Below, in pieces: positions 44,640 to 53,585 of a DNA stretch of 53,585 bases (within the stretch, counting starts at the first letter, position 1; the number at the start of each line of letters is the position of its first letter). Position numbers and translations under genes: made by a program. The notes beneath the pieces are model-generated. The model saw nothing but the letters and a program-made list of their open reading frames with translations, had not been told where the DNA came from and ran no database searches. The stretch comes from Bacteroidales bacterium (GTDB lineage: Bacteria; Bacteroidota; Bacteroidia; Bacteroidales; JAADGE01), in contig JAIORQ010000034.1 in the NCBI GenBank assembly GCA_021108035.1, forward strand, positions 1-53,585, written 5' to 3'.

Positions 44640-47600
44640 ATGCTCTCAATCAAAGATTTTTTTGAAAACATCAATTTTACGTTTGGCACAGAAAACTCTG
44701 ACATTAAGCCAAGTAATATTATTATTTCAGAAAATAAAAATTTAACAGATAAAATCAAAAATAATATTTTTATTTACGATAGCCCGGAATATGCGAATAC
44801 CTCATTTTATATCATTTCGACACCTTTATCAAACAAAGAACTATTTGAAATAAGACGGTACATTTGGAACGAAAATAAATACGAATTATACTTTACAACA
44901 GATACTCAAAATACAAAACTTTTTTATGCTAAAAGCAGTCCGAGAGAAAAGGAAATTAAAATTTCAACATTCAAACTAACTGAAGAAGAAAATGAAGAGT
45001 TAGAAAAAATTAAGAAATGGAAGTTTGATTCAGGTGCTTTTTGGATGGATTATTCTAATTTTTTAGACAGAATAAAAAATAATCAAAGAATTGATAAAAA
45101 ACTAATTAACCAACTTAAAGGACTAAAAACCAAATTAAAAAAAGAATTAAAAAATAAAACGGACAATTCTGATAAAATTGTTCAAGCACTTATTGACAGA
45201 ACTTTATTTATAAAATTTCTTGAAGATAATCATATTATTAATTCTTTTTTCTATAATTATTTTTTTCCGGATTATTTTTTTGAAGATGATAAAGATTTTG
45301 GTTATAAAAAATTTCTTGCAGATCAAAATATTGAAAAAATAAATAAGCTTTTTGAGAAAATTGATGACTTGTTTAATAATGTTCTGTTTAAAAAGCCAAC
45401 TATAAAAGAAAAATTTTTAACAGATAATAAAGTTTTAGAGCTAATTTACGATGCTGTGAGCCAAAAAGATTGGAAAACCGGACAATTATCTTTATTTGAT
45501 TTTCGGTTTAATACCATTCCTATTGAATTTATAAGTCACATATATGAAGTATTTCTTGAAGGAAAACAACTTAATGAAGGGATTTTTTACACTCCGACAA
45601 AACTGGCACAATTAATTGTAGATGATGTTATTACGGAACAGAAAACGGTACTTGACCCTGCATGCGGATCAGGGATGTTCTTAATTTTGGCATTTCGTAA
45701 GCTATTAGAGATAAGCTCGCCAAATCCAAAAATAAGTATTTCAGAAAAAATTAGTTATGAAATAAATGTTCTGAAAAAGTATATTTTTGGTATTGAAAAA
45801 GAAAATACTGCATGGCGACTCACTATCTTTTCTCTTTATCTTGAAATTTTAAAAGGTTTGCATCCTGAAGAAATAAATAAATTTATTAAACAAAAAATTG
45901 AAAAAGAAAAAGACATTAAAATATTTCCTGATTTTTCAGAAAATATAATCTGTGGGAATTCTCTTGAAGTAAATGAAGATAGTTTACCACACAAAAATGA
46001 AACATTCGATTATATAGTTGGTAATCCACCATATTTGCAAATATCGCCTTATGCCGAAGAAATTAGTTTTATAAATAATTATCATGCAGAAATAGAAGAA
46101 AATAAATTTAAAGCAACTGATGTTGTTGGCTACAAGCAAATTTCACAAGCTTTTATGCTTAAAATTAAAGACTGGGCAAATGAAAATACAAAATTTGGCT
46201 TTGTTTTAAACAGTTCAAATTTTTATAATGAAAAATCAGTAAAGTTTCAAAAATATTTTTTTGAATACTACCAAATTGAGAGTTTTTACGAATTGTCAAG
46301 GGTAAAAAATATTTTGTTTAAAAAAGCAAAAGAAAGTGTTGTTGTTACAATTTTTAACAATAAAGAAACAGGAAACAACTCAATAAATTATTATCCTGTT
46401 GATTTAGAACTTTTTTCTAAAACTTTTGATTTGCTTATTATTCAAGAAGATAAAAAAATAAAAATTTTACAGAAAGATATTTTAAACAAAGATGTAAATT
46501 TGCGAGATTTTTTAATTGGAAATGAATTTGATTTTAAATTATTAGATAAACTTTCTGATAATAAAAAATTAGAAGAGTTTTTATTGAAAGATAAAAATTA
46601 TAATAGTTTTCGTGGTATAGAAAGAGCTACAAATAAACAAATTCAAAAGTATTTTAATATTGATGAAATATCTTTTAAAAAGTTAAGTAAAAAAGAAAAA
46701 ACAAATTTACAAGAACAATTTGCAAATGAAAAATATCTAAATAGCTATAAAACTGAATATTACAACGTACCATATATTTATAACAAAAATCGCATTAAAG
46801 CATTTTCAATAATGAAATTTGACGGTTATATAAATGAAAATGATGTAACAAAGGAAAATTTCAGAAGACCAAAAAACATAAAATTATATGACAATAACAA
46901 AATATTATTTAATAGGTTTGGTAAAAAAATAGAAGCTTGTTTTATTAATTTTAGATGTTTTTTTTCTACTTACTTGTATGTAATTAAATTACAAAATGAC
47001 AATTTATATAATCTTTTTACAGCCATTTTTAATTCAGATTTAGTAAACTATTATATATCATTAAAATACAGAAAACGTGTTGATGATAATTATGCAAATT
47101 TGGACACAAAGGCAATAAAGAATATTCCTATCCCCAAAGAATTAGATAAAGATTTAGTTGCTGAAATATCTGAAATAAGCAAGCAAATTACCAAAGATAC
47201 TTTACAATATGAAGGAGAAACCAAAGAAAAACTAAATAATCTTATTTATGACTTATATGATTTAAGCTATCTTGAACGACAACGTATAAAAGACTTCTTT
47301 TCTGCAAAAAAAGAAGCAGATAAAAAAGATTTAAAAAAATATAAAGAATCATTATACTATACACTTGAAATGTATTTTGATAAGAAACCGGTTATTAATT
47401 TTTATGAAAATGAAAATTTAGGTTTTGATATTAGAATTGCAGCAGTTTATTTTAATGACAGTTATAAAGAAATACCATCAGAGAAGATGGTTTACAGATA
47501 TAAAATTCACGAGATTTTAAAAACCACAGATGAAAAGTTCCTTGCAATGAGAGAAAAAGTGTTTGGAAAAGATTGTGTATATATAATCAAAGACAAACAA

Positions 47601-47666
47601 TTTAAAAATTGGTCAGAAACAAAAGGATATGAAGACGGTAAGTTTATTTTAAAGAAATTGAGTTGA
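44640..47666 (+). CDS. Eco57I-like (type IIG-related) N6-adenine DNA methyltransferase
   Basis: This 1008-residue protein has a gamma-class N6-adenine methylase core: the SAM-binding DPACGSGMF (339-347) and the catalytic NPPY (462-465, in IVGNPPYLQIS). An N-terminal helical/regulatory region (about 1-300) precedes it. The C-terminal half (about 600-870) has the look of a TaqI/Eco57I-type target recognition domain, with GIERATNKQIQKYFN and LDTKAIKNIPIP. I see no convincing endonuclease motif in its N-terminus. The next gene, overlapping by one base, carries a candidate nuclease core, so the two are proposed to act together. Codon and base composition is more AT-rich than its neighbours, suggesting transfer. 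Confidence 0.88.
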   Translation: MLSIKDFFENINFTFGTENSDIKPSNIIISENKNLTDKIKNNIFIYDSPEYANTSFYIISTPLSNKELFEIRRYIWNENKYELYFTTDTQNTKLFYAKSSPREKEIKISTFKLTEEENEELEKIKKWKFDSGAFWMDYSNFLDRIKNNQRIDKKLINQLKGLKTKLKKELKNKTDNSDKIVQALIDRTLFIKFLEDNHIINSFFYNYFFPDYFFEDDKDFGYKKFLADQNIEKINKLFEKIDDLFNNVLFKKPTIKEKFLTDNKVLELIYDAVSQKDWKTGQLSLFDFRFNTIPIEFISHIYEVFLEGKQLNEGIFYTPTKLAQLIVDDVITEQKTVLDPACGSGMFLILAFRKLLEISSPNPKISISEKISYEINVLKKYIFGIEKENTAWRLTIFSLYLEILKGLHPEEINKFIKQKIEKEKDIKIFPDFSENIICGNSLEVNEDSLPHKNETFDYIVGNPPYLQISPYAEEISFINNYHAEIEENKFKATDVVGYKQISQAFMLKIKDWANENTKFGFVLNSSNFYNEKSVKFQKYFFEYYQIESFYELSRVKNILFKKAKESVVVTIFNNKETGNNSINYYPVDLELFSKTFDLLIIQEDKKIKILQKDILNKDVNLRDFLIGNEFDFKLLDKLSDNKKLEEFLLKDKNYNSFRGIERATNKQIQKYFNIDEISFKKLSKKEKTNLQEQFANEKYLNSYKTEYYNVPYIYNKNRIKAFSIMKFDGYINENDVTKENFRRPKNIKLYDNNKILFNRFGKKIEACFINFRCFFSTYLYVIKLQNDNLYNLFTAIFNSDLVNYYISLKYRKRVDDNYANLDTKAIKNIPIPKELDKDLVAEISEISKQITKDTLQYEGETKEKLNNLIYDLYDLSYLERQRIKDFFSAKKEADKKDLKKYKESLYYTLEMYFDKKPVINFYENENLGFDIRIAAVYFNDSYKEIPSEKMVYRYKIHEILKTTDEKFLAMREKVFGKDCVYIIKDKQFKNWSETKGYEDGKFILKKLS

Positions 47667-48424
47667 TGAAATCATATATAAAACTTCCTAAACTTAAAGA
47701 ACTTCCGGACAGCAGTATTGCAAAACGTAAATTATCAGATAGTATATGGAAAGATTATATCTTCTTCATAATTCTAAAATATTACAAGGAAGTTAATGAT
47801 AATGATATAATTGCAATAATTCAAGATGAAAACACAAAACCACGTTCGGAAATAGAAAAAAAATTAAAAGAACATATTGCTGATTGGTATAAAAGAATTA
47901 AAAGAACTGATAAGAGGACTGACAGTTGGGGATTTATTTTAAATTTAGAGCCAAGTTCTGAATACTCTTATACCGGATTTGATGATTTAAAATTTCAACA
48001 CAGCGACTGGACTAATAAATATTTTGTTTTTGAGGCTAAAAATCTTGGAAAAACAAAAAGTGTGTATTTACCTGAATCTATTAGAGAATATGTTTATGTA
48101 AAGAAAAAAGGCAAAGAAGACGATGGTGGCATGTATCGTTTTATGATAGGAAAATACGCTTGCGATATGGGTTTTGGAGGAATGCTTGGTTTTATCGTTG
48201 GAGAAACAAAAGAGAATGTGGTTAAAAGTTTGACAGAAGAAATAAAATTTGTTTATGGTAAAATGGAAATCGGAAAATTAATCGAAAAAAAAATCATTCC
48301 GGATTCGATAAAAAATAATGAAAATACTTTCGACAGCATCCACAACAGGACTAATAACAAAACCGGTCAGAATGAAAAATTTACATTACACCATGTAATA
48401 ATGGACTTCACAAGAAAAAGATAA
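47666..48424 (+). CDS. Putative PD-(D/E)xK restriction endonuclease partner
   Basis: This 252-residue protein of no family I recognise starts at an ATG overlapping the methylase stop (TGATG). A segment resembling the PD-(D/E)xK nuclease core is visible: acidic residues at Asp106, Asp107 and Asp114, then a hydrophobic strand YFVFEAKN with Glu123 and Lys125. This is the order expected for D-x(n)-ExK. The rest is helical, with a glycine-rich DMGFGGMLGFIVGE strand-turn near 170-183. Tight coupling to the methylase supports a restriction role (inference). Alternatives are a specificity or regulatory subunit. Confidence 0.6.
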   Translation: MKSYIKLPKLKELPDSSIAKRKLSDSIWKDYIFFIILKYYKEVNDNDIIAIIQDENTKPRSEIEKKLKEHIADWYKRIKRTDKRTDSWGFILNLEPSSEYSYTGFDDLKFQHSDWTNKYFVFEAKNLGKTKSVYLPESIREYVYVKKKGKEDDGGMYRFMIGKYACDMGFGGMLGFIVGETKENVVKSLTEEIKFVYGKMEIGKLIEKKIIPDSIKNNENTFDSIHNRTNNKTGQNEKFTLHHVIMDFTRKR

Positions 48425-48429
48425 CGAAA

Positions 48430-50238
48430 TTAATCTTTCCTCTCAGCTCGCTTCCTCTCATGCTCATCCAATAAAATCTTCCTTAATCTAATAGATTTTG
48501 GCGTAACTTCAATGTATTCATCTTTTTTGATGTATTCCATGCATTGTTCTAATGAAAACTTAATTGCCGGAGCAATGGATGATTTATCATCAGTACCGGA
48601 AGCTCTTACATTGCTTTGCTTTTTAGTCTTTGTGATATTAACCAAAATATCATCATCTCTGGTATTTTCTCCGATTACTTGCCCTGCATAAACTTCTTCA
48701 CCCGGGTCAACAAAAAATCGTCCTCGATCTTGTAATTTGTCAATAGCATAAGGAATTGACGTTCCGGTGTGCATTGTAATCAATGAGCCTTTTTTGCGAG
48801 TTTCAATATTGCCTTTCCATGGTTCGTATGCTTTAAAACGATGTGCCGTTACAGCTTCTCCTTCGCTGACTGTGAGTATTGAATTTGCCATTCCTATTAA
48901 ACCCCTTGCCGGAATACTGAACTCCAAATGCATGCGATCATTTTTGTTCTCCATATTCACAATTTCACCTTTCCGCTTAGTCACAATTTCAATTACTTTT
49001 CCGGAAAAAATTTCAGGAACTTGAATAGTTAACAATTCTACCGGTTCATGTTTTACTCCGTTTACTTCTTTTGTTAAAACTTGCGGCTGTCCTAATTGAA
49101 ATTCAAAACCCTCACGACGCATAGTTTCAATCAATATTGATAAATGCAAAATACCTCTTCCGTAAACCATAAATTTATCTGCCGAATCAGTATCTTCAAC
49201 ACGTAAAGCCAAATTCTTTTCAATTTCCTTATACAATCGGTCTCTTAAATGCCTTGATGTTACATATTTTCCTTCTTTACCGAAAAAAGGAGAAGTATTA
49301 ATTGTAAACAACATACTCATAGTCGGTTCATCTACCTTGATGGTTTTTAAACCTTCCGGATTTTCAAAATCAGCAAATGTATCTCCGATTTCAAAATTAC
49401 TTGGTCCTAATACGGCACAAATCTCTCCGGCATATATTTTTTCTCTCTTAACTTTTTCTTTTCCCAGTCCTTCAAACCTGTACAATTCCTTGACTTCTGA
49501 TTTTTGAATGCTGCCGTCTTTTTTTACTGCCGAAATTTTTTGATTCATTTCGATTGAACCTCGTGATACCCTGCCTACAGCAATTCTTCCCAAATAAGAT
49601 GAATAATCCAAAGAGGTAACTTGCATTTGCAATGTTCCTTCCTTCCTTTCAGGCGCCGGAATATGCTCTAAAATTATATCCAACAAATAACTGACATCGT
49701 CAGCCGGGTTTTTCCAATGATCCGACATCCATCCGGTTTTTGATGAACCGTAAACAACCGGAAAATCCAATTGATCTTCAGTTGCATTCAAACTGAACAT
49801 TAAATCAAATACATCTTCATAAACTTCTTCAGGTTTGCAATTAGGTTTATCAACTTTATTGATGACAACCACAGGTTTTAACCCCAATTCTATAGCTTTT
49901 TGCAAAACAAAACGAGTTTGCGGCATAGGTCCTTCAAAAGCATCAACGAGAAGCAAAACTCCGTCAGCCATATTCAATACACGCTCCACTTCACCACCGA
50001 AATCAGAGTGACCGGGAGTATCAATAATGTTTATCTTAACATCATTATATCTTACGGAAACATTTTTTGAAAGTATTGTAATTCCTCTTTCACGTTCAAG
50101 ATCATTGGAGTCAAGTATTAATTCTCCTACTTCCTGATTATCTCTGAACATATTCACTTGATGTAATATTCTGTCAACCAATGTTGTTTTACCGTGGTCA
50201 ACATGGGCAATTATGGCTATATTTCTTAATTCTTGCAT
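48430..50238 (-). CDS. typA: TypA/BipA, ribosome-associated translational GTPase
   Basis: This is an EF-G-like GTPase involved in ribosome assembly and stress or low-temperature growth. The G1 motif AHVDHGKTT (11-19), the switch region [26 protein letters not shown] (G3) and NKVDKP (G4) are all present. Domains II, III, V and the BipA-specific C-terminal domain fill the 602 residues, a typical length. It is transcribed from its own promoter and converges with the restriction operon with 5 bp between stops. Confidence 0.97.
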   Translation of the reverse strand: MQELRNIAIIAHVDHGKTTLVDRILHQVNMFRDNQEVGELILDSNDLERERGITILSKNVSVRYNDVKINIIDTPGHSDFGGEVERVLNMADGVLLLVDAFEGPMPQTRFVLQKAIELGLKPVVVINKVDKPNCKPEEVYEDVFDLMFSLNATEDQLDFPVVYGSSKTGWMSDHWKNPADDVSYLLDIILEHIPAPERKEGTLQMQVTSLDYSSYLGRIAVGRVSRGSIEMNQKISAVKKDGSIQKSEVKELYRFEGLGKEKVKREKIYAGEICAVLGPSNFEIGDTFADFENPEGLKTIKVDEPTMSMLFTINTSPFFGKEGKYVTSRHLRDRLYKEIEKNLALRVEDTDSADKFMVYGRGILHLSILIETMRREGFEFQLGQPQVLTKEVNGVKHEPVELLTIQVPEIFSGKVIEIVTKRKGEIVNMENKNDRMHLEFSIPARGLIGMANSILTVSEGEAVTAHRFKAYEPWKGNIETRKKGSLITMHTGTSIPYAIDKLQDRGRFFVDPGEEVYAGQVIGENTRDDDILVNITKTKKQSNVRASGTDDKSSIAPAIKFSLEQCMEYIKKDEYIEVTPKSIRLRKILLDEHERKRAERKD

Positions 50239-50260
50239 TATATTCTATTATAAAATTTTG

Positions 50261-50291
50261 CAAAAGTAAGATATGATATATAACTTGCAAA
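50261..50291 (-). promoter_or_regulatory. typA promoter (TTTG-N19-TACTTTTG)
   Basis: On the minus strand TTTG (50291-50288) and TACTTTTG (50268-50261) are spaced by 19 bp, the textbook Bacteroidota -33/-7 arrangement. The box ends 22 bp before the typA ATG. Confidence 0.8.
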
Positions 50292-50418
50292 TAAAAAAGT
50301 AATGTTCGTACAAAACTGTCAATTTAAAGCTTAAATTTCATTTTGAGGTGTTGAAAAATAATATCTCTTTTGCGGAAACAGAAAAACTCTCTGTCTCTTT
50401 ATCAGAAATTTAATAAGA

Positions 50419-50554
50419 TAATAAGGTTGGGTTCAAAGGGAGTTCCTTTTTATTAAGGTTAAAACTTTAAATATAAGGTTTTTACAGCATAAAAACCTTA
50501 TATTATTTTTCAACCTTAATAGAATAATTTAAACATACACAATATAACCTTATT
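50419..50554. repeat. Nested inverted repeat between typA and the glycosylase gene
   Basis: A core hairpin pairs ATATAAGGTTTTTA (50471-50484) with TAAAAACCTTATAT (about 50489-50502). It is flanked by ATTAAGGTT (50452-50460) with AACCTTAAT (50512-50520), and further out by AATAAGGTT with AACCTTATT (about 50545-50553). It lies just downstream of the glycosylase gene and could terminate it. No gene is present in 50239-50591. Confidence 0.75.
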
Positions 50555-50591
50555 CCCTTATTTTTTTATACATTTGTTGTGCATTCGTATT

Positions 50592-51329
50592 TTATTTTTT
50601 TAGAATATTCAAGAAAAATTCCGCTTTTTGTTGAATTTCATCTATCATTTCAGGATTTTTATCACTTTCTCTTAATGTCCAATATTTATTTAAATTCCAA
50701 TTCATTTTTCGATTTTCACCTGCCCCAATTTGGGTTATAAATCCCCAAAACCATAAATCGTCCCAAATTTCAATTTCACTTCCACAATAATATCTCTTAA
50801 TTATTTTGTTAATTTTATTAAATGTCCAATTTTGATTATTATCTATTCTTTTAAAAATTGCTATAATTACAGCATCTACCGGCAAATAGAATATATCTTT
50901 TTCAATTAACTTTTCCGGTGCATCATTCCATATTTTCAGTTCTTTCGGATATTCATTATTGTGTAAATGATAAATTGTTTTAGAAAAAAGTGCAGAAGTT
51001 TTTTCTCCCCAACCATTTTGGTTTTTCATCCCTTCATAAAGTCCTTCGTAATTGTTTCTTGTATCCTTTTTTGTCTGTATTACACTTAAAAAACCATCAA
51101 ATGACTTTAAGAAATCTTTTTTTTCGTAAATTTTTTGATAAAACAAAGCAAGATTGTTAATTTTTGGTTGGCTTTGTGTATTCGCAATATGATAAAGTAG
51201 GGAAACTACTTTATCAAATGTATCTTTTTGAGGTTCAATAATTGAACTATAATAACGTGTCTGCAATTCTTTATTATATTTTCTGTGTTTTTTCAGGAAA
51301 TCAAATAATTTTTCAAGAGTATCTTTCAC
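50592..51329 (-). CDS. Putative HhH-GPD DNA glycosylase (AGOG/OGG-like)
   Basis: This 245-residue, mostly helical protein would usually be called hypothetical. A helix-hairpin-helix-like segment (QNGWGEKTSALFSKTIY, about 104-120) places Lys110 where OGG1/AGOG carry the catalytic lysine (GxGxK). FYLPVDAVIIAIFKRI follows, with Asp152 in the PVD motif that supplies the catalytic aspartate in the HhH-GPD superfamily. A late IWDDLWFWGFITQIG motif resembles the AGOG C-terminal region. If correct, it removes oxidised purines and may cleave the backbone. The call rests on short motifs; there is no iron-sulfur cluster loop. Confidence 0.5.
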   Translation of the reverse strand: MKDTLEKLFDFLKKHRKYNKELQTRYYSSIIEPQKDTFDKVVSLLYHIANTQSQPKINNLALFYQKIYEKKDFLKSFDGFLSVIQTKKDTRNNYEGLYEGMKNQNGWGEKTSALFSKTIYHLHNNEYPKELKIWNDAPEKLIEKDIFYLPVDAVIIAIFKRIDNNQNWTFNKINKIIKRYYCGSEIEIWDDLWFWGFITQIGAGENRKMNWNLNKYWTLRESDKNPEMIDEIQQKAEFFLNILKK

Positions 51330-51377
51330 GTAATTTTTTTTTTATTTCTATTTTATTATGATGCATATCATCAGGAT

Positions 51378-53327
51378 TTATTTTATTGTCAACTCATTGT
51401 TTATCATTCTGTAATTGTATTGCTGAATAAATGCCTTTATCAAATTTGTCATATCAGTCTGTATATCAATAGTTTTGCCAGCAAGATTTTTTGTCAATAA
51501 AGGGTCGTTTATATAATCGTAAACAGCAATTACTTCATCATCCCTGAATTGTAAAACATAGTCGCCTTTAATTATTTGGTATGTATTGTTATTATAATTT
51601 ACGGCAAAATGGTTTGCTTCTGTATCAAAAACATCAGTTCCGAATGATATATATTCTTTATCAAAATTTAAAAGATTTAATACTGACGGCATAATATCCA
51701 TTTGCTGAACTACTGTTGAATCAAAGCCTCTCAAACTGACATTATTCGGTTGGAAGAAAATAAGAGGAATTGAAAAGCTGCCTATGCTTGTTTTGTACTT
51801 GTCATAATAACTTTGGTTGCAATGGTCGGCAGTTATAACAAAAATTGTATTCTCATACCAAGGCATTTTTGAAACTTTTGCAAAAAATTTTTTTAATGCC
51901 ATATCTGTGTATTGCACCGGAATATAAATTTCCAACGGTCCTTCTTTGAATTTTCCTTTATATTTTTCGGGAATTTTAAAAGGATGGTGAGATGATGTTG
52001 AGAAAATTGATGCATGAAAAGGTTCTTTCATTTTATTTAATTCATCAGCAAAAAATTGAAAAAATTCCTCATCCCAAATCCCCCATGACCCGTCAAAATC
52101 AGCATCATTACCATATTCCGACATTCCGAAATATTTATTGTATCCCGCCACTTTCATAAACGATTCAAAACCCATTGAACCATTCGGGGCACCGTGAAAA
52201 AATGCGGTTTCATAAGCTTTATCTCGGAGTAAACCGGCAAGACTGTTAATTTTGTTTGTTGCGTATTTAGAAGTTACGTATGGATTGACCATAGACGGAA
52301 TACTTGCAGTAACAGACGGTAGAGCATCAATTGATTTTCTTCCGTTGGCAAATGCACGAGTAAAAGTCTTACTTTTTTTCATTAAAGAGTCTAAAAAAGG
52401 AGTATATCCGCTGTATTTGCCTGCATCCAATTCCTTATTTAATGCTCCGATATATTCTTTACCCATACTTTCAATAATCAAAACTACGACATTGTAATTT
52501 TTAAATTCTGTACTGTCATTGCTTTTATGTACAGGTGAATATATTTCGGATAATTTATCTTCCGGAAAATAATTTTTTAATTTAAGAGGTTTTTTATTAA
52601 TAGTACGAATAAGTGTAAAAGGCGTATTCAAAACAATAGCCATTTCAAGAGGTTTTTCGGTATATTTTCCGGCATTATTCAAAGAAATTGGTCTTGTTGT
52701 TCGCGTAAATCCTCCTCGAACGGCAATAATTGAGAAATAAATGATAATCATAAACCATAAAGTTCCACTTACATAATATACAGCTTTATTTAAAGTTTGA
52801 TTTTTATGAATATCTGTTTTATTATAAAAGAAAATCATTATAAAAATTAACACAGACCAAAAGATTATTCCTTGCCAATAATCAACAAGAAATAAACCGA
52901 ATAAAGTTAAAATATTTCCTTCTCCGGCAAACATAAAAACATCAGCTGTACTTCGTTTCAGAATAAAATCGAAATAAAAGAAATCCATTGTGTTTACGGC
53001 AAGGGCAATTCCGTTTGTTATAAAAAATAAGTATTTTAAAATATTCTTATATATTTTATTATATCGAAAAAAGAAAGGCAACAGAAATAAAAACATATAC
53101 AAGGAATTGATATACATTACTGCTGAAATGTCAAACTTCAGACCTCCGCCTAATATTCTTAATAAACGACTAAAAGTTAAATCGGGAAAATGTTCAATAT
53201 TAAAAAAATAAAAACCAAGTCTTGAAACAGAAAATAAAAGCATTATTAATAAAATGCGTTTTAATAAAGTAAACACTTCGTTAAGGTTAAATGATGCCGG
53301 TTTATTACTTTTAATATTTTTTTCCAT
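51378..53327 (-). CDS. LTA synthase-family sulfatase-fold phosphoglycerol transferase
   Basis: This 649-residue protein has five N-terminal membrane segments (to about residue 210) and a large periplasmic sulfatase-fold domain. The domain has VVLIIESMGKEY (first metal-binding acidic residue), FANGRKSIDALPSVTAS (nucleophile position), FHGAPNGSMGFESF, STSSHHPF and VITADHCNQ (metal site). Members in Gram-negative bacteria add phosphoglycerol or related groups to glycans or lipids. The Gram-positive lipoteichoic acid pathway is not expected here. It has a short spacer before the glycosylase gene downstream and may be co-transcribed with it. Confidence 0.85.
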   Translation of the reverse strand: MEKNIKSNKPASFNLNEVFTLLKRILLIMLLFSVSRLGFYFFNIEHFPDLTFSRLLRILGGGLKFDISAVMYINSLYMFLFLLPFFFRYNKIYKNILKYLFFITNGIALAVNTMDFFYFDFILKRSTADVFMFAGEGNILTLFGLFLVDYWQGIIFWSVLIFIMIFFYNKTDIHKNQTLNKAVYYVSGTLWFMIIIYFSIIAVRGGFTRTTRPISLNNAGKYTEKPLEMAIVLNTPFTLIRTINKKPLKLKNYFPEDKLSEIYSPVHKSNDSTEFKNYNVVVLIIESMGKEYIGALNKELDAGKYSGYTPFLDSLMKKSKTFTRAFANGRKSIDALPSVTASIPSMVNPYVTSKYATNKINSLAGLLRDKAYETAFFHGAPNGSMGFESFMKVAGYNKYFGMSEYGNDADFDGSWGIWDEEFFQFFADELNKMKEPFHASIFSTSSHHPFKIPEKYKGKFKEGPLEIYIPVQYTDMALKKFFAKVSKMPWYENTIFVITADHCNQSYYDKYKTSIGSFSIPLIFFQPNNVSLRGFDSTVVQQMDIMPSVLNLLNFDKEYISFGTDVFDTEANHFAVNYNNNTYQIIKGDYVLQFRDDEVIAVYDYINDPLLTKNLAGKTIDIQTDMTNLIKAFIQQYNYRMINNELTIK

Positions 53328-53438
53328 TTATGAAGTTTTATATATTTTTTGGGTCTGCTTTTTTTATGATGATTGAATATATTGAAGATGTTTTTTTTCA
53401 AATAACAGTTATCAATTCTACTTTACGAAGTTAAAAAA

Positions 53439-53585
53439 GCTCTGAAAGAGCGAAATCAATAGCACAGGGCAACGCCCTGTGAAACAGGAACATCAGAAAC
53501 ATAAGCCCTGAAAGGGCGGCATCAACCGGATTTCGCCCTTTCAGGGCTTGAAGCAAGTTATTGCCTGTGTCATAGGGCGTTGCCC
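53439..53585. repeat. GC-rich palindromic dispersed repeat running off the window
   Basis: AAGCCCTGAAAGGGCG (53503-53518) and CGCCCTTTCAGGGCTT (about 53534-53549) are perfect inverted copies. CACAGGGCAACGCCCTGTG (about 53463-53481) is a palindrome whose words recur at the window end (CCTGTG...AGGGCGTTGCCC). GCTCTGAAAGAGC at 53439 is a third palindrome. The GC content is much higher than the surrounding DNA. It continues beyond the edge. The stretch 53328-53438 holds nothing else recognisable. Confidence 0.8.

Overview
The window comes from an AT-rich member of the Bacteroidota. The evidence is: promoter boxes of the TAnnTTTG type; two proteins with C-terminal type IX secretion sorting tails; a FecI/FecR pair beside a carboxypeptidase-regulatory-like/TonB-receptor gene set; a Bacteroidota-type dcw cluster without murF; and several families of palindromic intergenic repeats. 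Type IX secretion and meso-DAP-type MurE suggest a free-living or sediment relative of Bacteroidales/Marinilabiliales, but the exact lineage cannot be read from the sequence.

Region 1 (1-10272, minus strand) is the upstream half of the division and cell-wall cluster: mraZ, rsmH, ftsL-like, ftsI, murE, mraY, murD and ftsW. murG would come next beyond the left edge. It is driven by a TAnnTTTG promoter overlapped by a 10-bp-phased array of MraZ boxes. Two foreign-looking items interrupt it: a four-helix-bundle (S23-type) gene between murD and ftsW, and a decayed MntA/HepT-like nucleotidyltransferase/HEPN pair between ftsI and murE. Several gene junctions carry their own short repeats.

Region 2 (10454-23250) is housekeeping: a GNAT/GlsB-like acyltransferase, a small outer-membrane protein, a SirB1-like protein with a nucleoside phosphorylase, a YceI protein, tsaD divergent from tamB, a thiolase, a conserved membrane-anchored protein and class I mannose-6-phosphate isomerase.

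Region 3 (23546-31195) holds a membrane HBM-like/HAMP/GAF/PAS/PAS sensor with no output domain, followed by a membrane-anchored LytTR regulator. Downstream lies an unusual 21-bp-period degenerate tandem array and a roughly 200-bp inverted repeat. Then come a T9SS-sorted protein, a lipoprotein, a compact pseudoknotted RNA candidate and a 166-bp near-palindrome.

Region 4 (31196-43000) has a TonB-dependent receptor and an ECF sigma/FecR pair flanked by two paralogous carboxypeptidase-regulatory-like proteins. The second of these carries an STN signalling domain but no beta-barrel. A 136-bp MITE-like element, a DUF6935-like protein, a second T9SS cargo protein, a PnuC-family transporter with a small thiamine-binding-like protein, and a second ECF sigma/membrane partner pair follow.

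Region 5 (43081-53585) has an aldehyde dehydrogenase, a two-gene restriction-modification candidate (Eco57I-like methylase plus a putative PD-(D/E)xK nuclease), typA/bipA, a cryptic HhH-GPD (AGOG/OGG-like) DNA glycosylase candidate, and an LTA-synthase-like phosphoglycerol transferase. A palindromic repeat runs off the right edge. No rRNA, tRNA or CRISPR array was recognised.
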